From Bradyrhizobium sp. AUGA SZCCT0283 (GTDB lineage: Bacteria; Pseudomonadota; Alphaproteobacteria; Rhizobiales; Xanthobacteraceae), in contig NZ_JAFCLU010000004.1 of assembly GCF_018130385.1 (NCBI RefSeq), positions 292,064 through 356,063 of the forward strand: DNA of 64,000 nucleotides, in the 5' to 3' direction. The translations under genes were made by a program, and so were the position numbers. Shown here piece after piece: positions 61,019 through 64,000 of this stretch; the first letter of the stretch is position 1, and every line of letters starts with the position of its first letter. The notes beneath the pieces are model-generated. The model saw only the letters and a program-made list of their open reading frames with translations, made no database searches and was not told where the DNA came from.

Positions 61019-61213
61019 TCAGCTTTTCGGTGGGCGTCCGCGTTTGGCGAACAGCAATCCCTGCATGTCAGCGGCGTTCTGAAGGATACCTGCGCGCTTC
61101 AGCGCTTCGCTTCGCGCAGGACCGTGGGGCATGGCCCGCGCTTGCTCCAGCGCCACGAGCGCTTCCATCTGCAAGTCCCGCTGGGGTTGATCTTCGACCT
61201 TCTTCCTGTCCAT
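61019..61213 (-). CDS. Small conserved rhizobial hypothetical protein
   Basis: A 64-residue helical protein with MEALVALEQARAMPHGPARS then AGILQNAADMQGLLFAKRGR, a pattern I associate with many Bradyrhizobium hypothetical proteins. The ribosome binding site is weak. Function unknown. Confidence 0.55.
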   Translation of the reverse strand: MDRKKVEDQPQRDLQMEALVALEQARAMPHGPARSEALKRAGILQNAADMQGLLFAKRGRPPKS

Positions 61214-61683
61214 TCCAAAAGACTAGGAGGAAGTATCATCCTCTGTCTGTTCGGTTCCAGACATTGGAACCCTGAGTTCACAGGCTCGTCAGGAACCAAA
61301 TTACATGCTCTCAGCTCCCAATACTGGAGGTGTCCAACGAGCAAGGAGAAGCCCACCGATGATCTGCGTCAGCAGACGGACTGGGGGGATTGCACAAGCA
61401 GGCCGACAAGCCCTGGAAGGGGAATCCGGAAAAGGAGCAGCGGCCGGGATCGTCAAAACCCGATCTGCAAAAGTGGCATGAGACCAACACTCATTAGCCA
61501 CCCGCGTTGCGCTCCGACGGCCGCGTCATCAAGGGCAAGATCGATTGGACGATCTGACGATGGTGATTGTGGGCGCCGTTGCAGGAGGGCCCTAACGGCC
61601 TTTTGCGGGGCCTGCCTTCAGCAAGCCGGATCAGGAACAGAGATCGCCGCCGGACGTTTTCCGAAAAATGGTTGGACGTAGAC
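61214..61683 (+). other. Gap with only weakly supported coding content
   Basis: A 470-base stretch. The only protein-like part is a plus-strand frame from TTG at 61390 that reads ADKPWKGNPEKEQRPGSSK, then PDLQKWHETNTH, and stops at TAG 61495-61497. The same frame stays open after the stop for 19 more codons (ALRSDGRVIKGKIDWTI). This is either a 35-residue gene, or a longer gene broken by the TAG. GGGGGG lies just before the TTG. Nothing else was found here. Confidence 0.35.
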
Positions 61684-61920
61684 ATGACAGAACCGCTGCC
61701 CTTGCTGATAGACAGTTCGATCGAAATCGCCTGGGATTATCTCAACCGTACCGGAGAGTTGGGCGATGCGATGGTCGCCGGTCGCTTTCTCAGCGACACG
61801 ATAGAGTTGATGGTGCGCCGTGGCGAACGGCGACGGTTGATGCTGGCCAACAAGGCCATCGCAGCCTATCAGCAGTTCAGGCGGCAGCAATCCGTACCTC
61901 CAGTGCTCGCGTCGGCTTGA
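61684..61920 (+). CDS. Small conserved hypothetical protein
   Basis: A 78-residue helical protein (SIEIAWDYLNRTGELGDAMV then RFLSDTIELMVRRGERRRLM) that belongs to a family common in Bradyrhizobium and relatives. No ribosome binding site stands out before the ATG at 61684. Function unknown. Confidence 0.65.
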   Translation: MTEPLPLLIDSSIEIAWDYLNRTGELGDAMVAGRFLSDTIELMVRRGERRRLMLANKAIAAYQQFRRQQSVPPVLASA

Positions 61921-61997
61921 TGGCGGTTCCCTTATTCGCGTCGGAACCCTTCGCGGGAGCGCAGGTTGAAGAGTCGCTTCAATCGAAGGAGTTCCCC

Positions 61998-62252
61998 ATG
62001 AAGAAAACCATCCTGGCTTGCGCATGCGCCCTGTTGCTGTCGACTGGGAGCGTGTTCGCACAAGCTCAGCCGGCTCCTGGCACATCGAGCGAGCAAAGCG
62101 CCGGCCGCGGTGCGACCAAGAGCGTGACCAAGCACACGAGCATGAAAAAGGGAACGACGACCGGAATGTCCGCCGGCAAAAAGAAGGCTGGCAGTTCGTC
62201 GAGCAGCAGTCCTTCCAGCATGGACAATGCCGGACCCGGCACCAAAAAATAG
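61998..62252 (+). CDS. Small exported Ser/Lys-rich protein
   Basis: An 84-residue protein with a signal peptide (MKKTILACACALLLSTGSVF, cleavage after AQA) and a low-complexity mature part rich in Ser, Gly, Thr and Lys. GGAG lies 6 bases before the ATG. Such proteins are common in alphaproteobacteria with no known role. Confidence 0.7.
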   Translation: MKKTILACACALLLSTGSVFAQAQPAPGTSSEQSAGRGATKSVTKHTSMKKGTTTGMSAGKKKAGSSSSSSPSSMDNAGPGTKK

Positions 62253-62373
62253 TGCGGGCTCGGGCAGCTTGGCGGCCGTTAGATCCTTGCGTTAGACCCT
62301 TGCGCGAATGCCGTTGCGGACAGCGGCATCCGCCTCATTCGTGTGGCATGATGCTGGCGCTCGTTACTCGCGA

Positions 62374-62805
62374 CTAGAGCTGTGCATGCTGCCCGCCGGG
62401 ACGTGAAATTCCACTCAACGCCGCGCCCGTGCCATTGCCGCCTTGCGCCAGCGCGATGTCGCCCAGCGCAATGATGCCGACGAGCCGCTTGTCGCGATTG
62501 AGCACCGGCAGGCGACGGACCTGGATGTCGCCCATGATTGCGCTCACCTCGTCGAGCTCCTGATCGTCGTAGCAATATCTGACCTCGGCCGTCATCACGT
62601 CGCCGACCCGTCCTTCGGGGCCTCGGCCCATGCCGATACCGCGGATCGCGATATCGCGGTCGGAGATCATGCCGACCAGGCGGTCATTGTCGGTCACCGG
62701 CAACAACCCGACGCCGAGCGCCGCCATGGCCTGCGCGGCCTCCTTTAACGTATCGTCGGGGGTGCAGAGTTGAACCTCAGCGGTCATCGCATCGGAAACT
62801 TTCAT
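62374..62805 (-). CDS. CBS-domain pair protein (second copy)
   Basis: A 143-residue protein of two CBS motifs: MKVSDAMTAEVQLCTPDDTL then LLPVTDNDRLVGMISDRDIA, and VGDVMTAEVRYCYDDQELDE then RRLPVLNRDKRLVGIIALGD. It is distinct from the copy at 4375-4806 and lacks the oxalate operator. It has a short polar C-terminal tail. GGAGA lies upstream of the ATG. Nucleotide-sensing role inferred from family. Confidence 0.88.
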   Translation of the reverse strand: MKVSDAMTAEVQLCTPDDTLKEAAQAMAALGVGLLPVTDNDRLVGMISDRDIAIRGIGMGRGPEGRVGDVMTAEVRYCYDDQELDEVSAIMGDIQVRRLPVLNRDKRLVGIIALGDIALAQGGNGTGAALSGISRPGGQHAQL

Positions 62806-62894
62806 GCTAAGGCTCTCCGTTGGCGGTTGCTTCATCGGCTAACGGGCAGCGCCGGCCGCTGTTCCGGCGGGCAAATGAAATATATCGATGCGGC

Positions 62895-62941
62895 GGAGAG
62901 ACTTCAGACTGAGCCGAAGTCTCTCCTAGGGAAGTCTCTCC
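62895..62941. repeat. Hairpin plus direct copy of GAAGTCTCTCC
   Basis: GGAGAGACTTC (62895-62905) pairs with GAAGTCTCTCC (62916-62926), and GAAGTCTCTCC recurs at 62931-62941. Alternative hairpins are therefore possible between the CBS gene and the next gene. There is no T run. Confidence 0.6.
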
Positions 62942-62950
62942 TGGATTGTC

Positions 62951-63274
62951 CTACCAGCGGTCGCTGTCGACGCCGACGCCCACGCTCACGCCGGGGGCGC
63001 GGATGCCGACTCCGGCTCGTGGCTCATCCCAGTCGCGGTAGCGGCGATGCTCGATATATCGCTCGCGCGGCGCATAGGCGTATGAATCGCGGACGATCAC
63101 GCGGCTACCGCCGCGGGTGCGATAGCAGCGTCCGTTGTCGTCACAGACCATGCGAACCTGCTGTATCAGGTCGGAGTTCGTATATTCGCTCGTGGTGTAG
63201 ATGTCAGACGCATTTGCGCTGCCGGTCAGGAGCGCTCCCGCGCCGGCCAGCAGGCCGATTGCAATCTTTCTCAT
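62951..63274 (-). CDS. Small exported hypothetical protein
   Basis: A 107-residue protein with a signal peptide (MRKIAIGLLAGAGALLTGSA), two cysteines in VRMVCDDNGRCYRTRGGSRV, a Tyr/Arg-rich middle and a Gly/Val-rich end (GVGIRAPGVSVGVGVDSDRW). GAGGAGG stands 5 bases before the ATG. The single Cys pair suggests one disulfide. Role unknown. Confidence 0.7.
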   Translation of the reverse strand: MRKIAIGLLAGAGALLTGSANASDIYTTSEYTNSDLIQQVRMVCDDNGRCYRTRGGSRVIVRDSYAYAPRERYIEHRRYRDWDEPRAGVGIRAPGVSVGVGVDSDRW

Positions 63275-63471
63275 AAGTTCCTCCTCATTCGAGTGCTGCC
63301 CTCGGGGCTAAAAGCATCGCGCTGGCTTTGGTTCCGGCATCGAGAGGCAATGAGACCGGAGTTCCATCAGTGCGCGAGAAGTAGGCGGCGTTGAGGTTCC
63401 TTTCGTGGGCGTCATCGTCGCAGAGGCAACCACGCCGCGATTGATGCGTTGGCCCACATGGAGCATCGATA

Positions 63472-63927
63472 ATGACCAATGAACCGACCCCCACCATCTC
63501 CCACAATGCACTCGTTCTGATCGGCGACGGCCAGAAGGCGCTCTTTCTGCGCAACAAGGGCACCGCGCAGCAGGTCAAGCTCGAAGTCGAACAAATCATG
63601 GAGCAGGACAATCCGGCAACGCGGGAGCAGGGCACCGATCGTCCAGGGCGCTCCGTTTCAACCACCGGTACGGCGCGAAGCGCGGTAGAGGAGGTGGACT
63701 GGCACCACATCGCAAAGGAGCGGTTCGCCGGCGAGATCGCCGAAGCGCTCTACCGTCATGCCCATGACAATCGTTTCGAGAAGCTCGTCGTCATCGCGCC
63801 GGCAAAGATTCTCGGCAATTTGCGCAAGGCATTTCATGCCGAGGTTACGGACAAGATCGTGGGCGAGATTCCGAAGGAATTAACGTCGCATCCGATACTG
63901 CAGATCGAAAGGCTGATAGCGGCCTAG
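63472..63927 (+). CDS. Host attachment-family protein
   Basis: A 151-residue protein of the host-attachment family (baeRF-like, eRF1-related fold): ALVLIGDGQKALFLRNKGTA near the N terminus, DWHHIAKERFAGEIAEALYR and KLVVIAPAKILGNLRKAF in the second half. The family was named for plant attachment in Agrobacterium, but a ribosome-associated stress role is also proposed. GGAG stands 8 bases before the ATG. Confidence 0.82.
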   Translation: MTNEPTPTISHNALVLIGDGQKALFLRNKGTAQQVKLEVEQIMEQDNPATREQGTDRPGRSVSTTGTARSAVEEVDWHHIAKERFAGEIAEALYRHAHDNRFEKLVVIAPAKILGNLRKAFHAEVTDKIVGEIPKELTSHPILQIERLIAA

Positions 63928-63934
63928 TGGTTCA

Positions 63935-64000
63935 TCACAGTGATTTTGAGTCTTTGGCGGTGGCTGGATAAGCACGGCCGAGTTTGGCGCGGGCTTTGTC
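63935..64000 (-). CDS. Partial C-terminal end of an unknown gene at the window edge
   Basis: The minus strand is open to the window edge in one frame with a stop at 63935-63937, reading DKARAKLGRAYPATAKDSK then SL. The composition resembles tails of transposases or helix-turn-helix proteins, but 21 residues are too few to name it. Confidence 0.25.
   Translation of the reverse strand, partial: DKARAKLGRAYPATAKDSKSL

Overview
The window looks like chromosomal DNA of a Bradyrhizobium-type alphaproteobacterium (Nitrobacteraceae). It is GC-rich, uses GTG and TTG starts, and carries many small hypothetical proteins and a dispersed repeat of the kind common in that genus. This placement is inferred from gene content and recognised protein families; no rRNA or marker gene is present. 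I saw no tRNA, rRNA, CRISPR array or complete insertion sequence.

Layout. 0-2.4 kb: an HWE sensor kinase, a remnant of a fumarylacetoacetate-hydrolase (FAH) gene and small proteins. 2.4-16.8 kb: an oxalate block with an FAH protein, a ketopantoate-reductase-like protein, a CBS protein, an OxlT-type MFS carrier, a tripartite tricarboxylate transporter (tctCBA order), a 45-residue ORF, then gntR-oxc-frc diverging from an NDP-forming acyl-CoA synthetase. 16.9-24.1 kb: an IclR regulator, a NYN/LOTUS protein, a second ketopantoate-reductase-like protein, TenA with an HpcH/HpaI aldolase, a secreted unknown and an amidase. 24.6-28.1 kb: the glycerate pathway genes gcl-hyi-glxR. 28-33.5 kb: a DUF1236 protein, a VanZ-like protein, a two-subunit sulfopyruvate-decarboxylase-like enzyme, and a dehydrogenase/hydrolase/SDR set. 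33.8-44.9 kb: a tight eight-gene minus-strand operon (class II aldolase, dipeptide-type ABC transporter, GhrA-like reductase, APH-type kinase, class III PLP enzyme) diverging from a GntR regulator and a histone-deacetylase-family amidohydrolase. 45.3-59.7 kb: a formate dehydrogenase locus with maturation and accessory genes. 59.8-64 kb: small hypothetical and stress-type proteins, a CBS protein and a host-attachment-family protein.

How the parts fit. Oxalate imported by OxlT (and possibly the tripartite transporter) would be activated by Frc and decarboxylated by Oxc, giving CO2 and formyl-CoA and then formate. Formate can be oxidised by the Tat-exported, membrane-anchored formate dehydrogenase. 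Carbon at the glyoxylate level can enter Gcl -> tartronate semialdehyde -> glycerate (GlxR). The window therefore holds much of an oxalotrophic metabolism, although no glycerate kinase or oxalyl-CoA reductase is visible here.

The strongest new observation is a 17-bp palindrome, TGGyAT-N5-ATrCCA, present six times. Each copy sits just inside a -35-like TTGnnn element upstream of the CBS gene, oxlT, tctC, the 45-residue ORF, gntR-oxc-frc and the acyl-CoA synthetase. It defines a likely GntR-controlled oxalate regulon that includes several genes with no known oxalate role. Other notable items are the eight-gene operon that looks like a catabolic route for an N-acylated amino-alcohol, and a YdaS-like HTH fused to a TorD chaperone at the head of the formate dehydrogenase structural genes.
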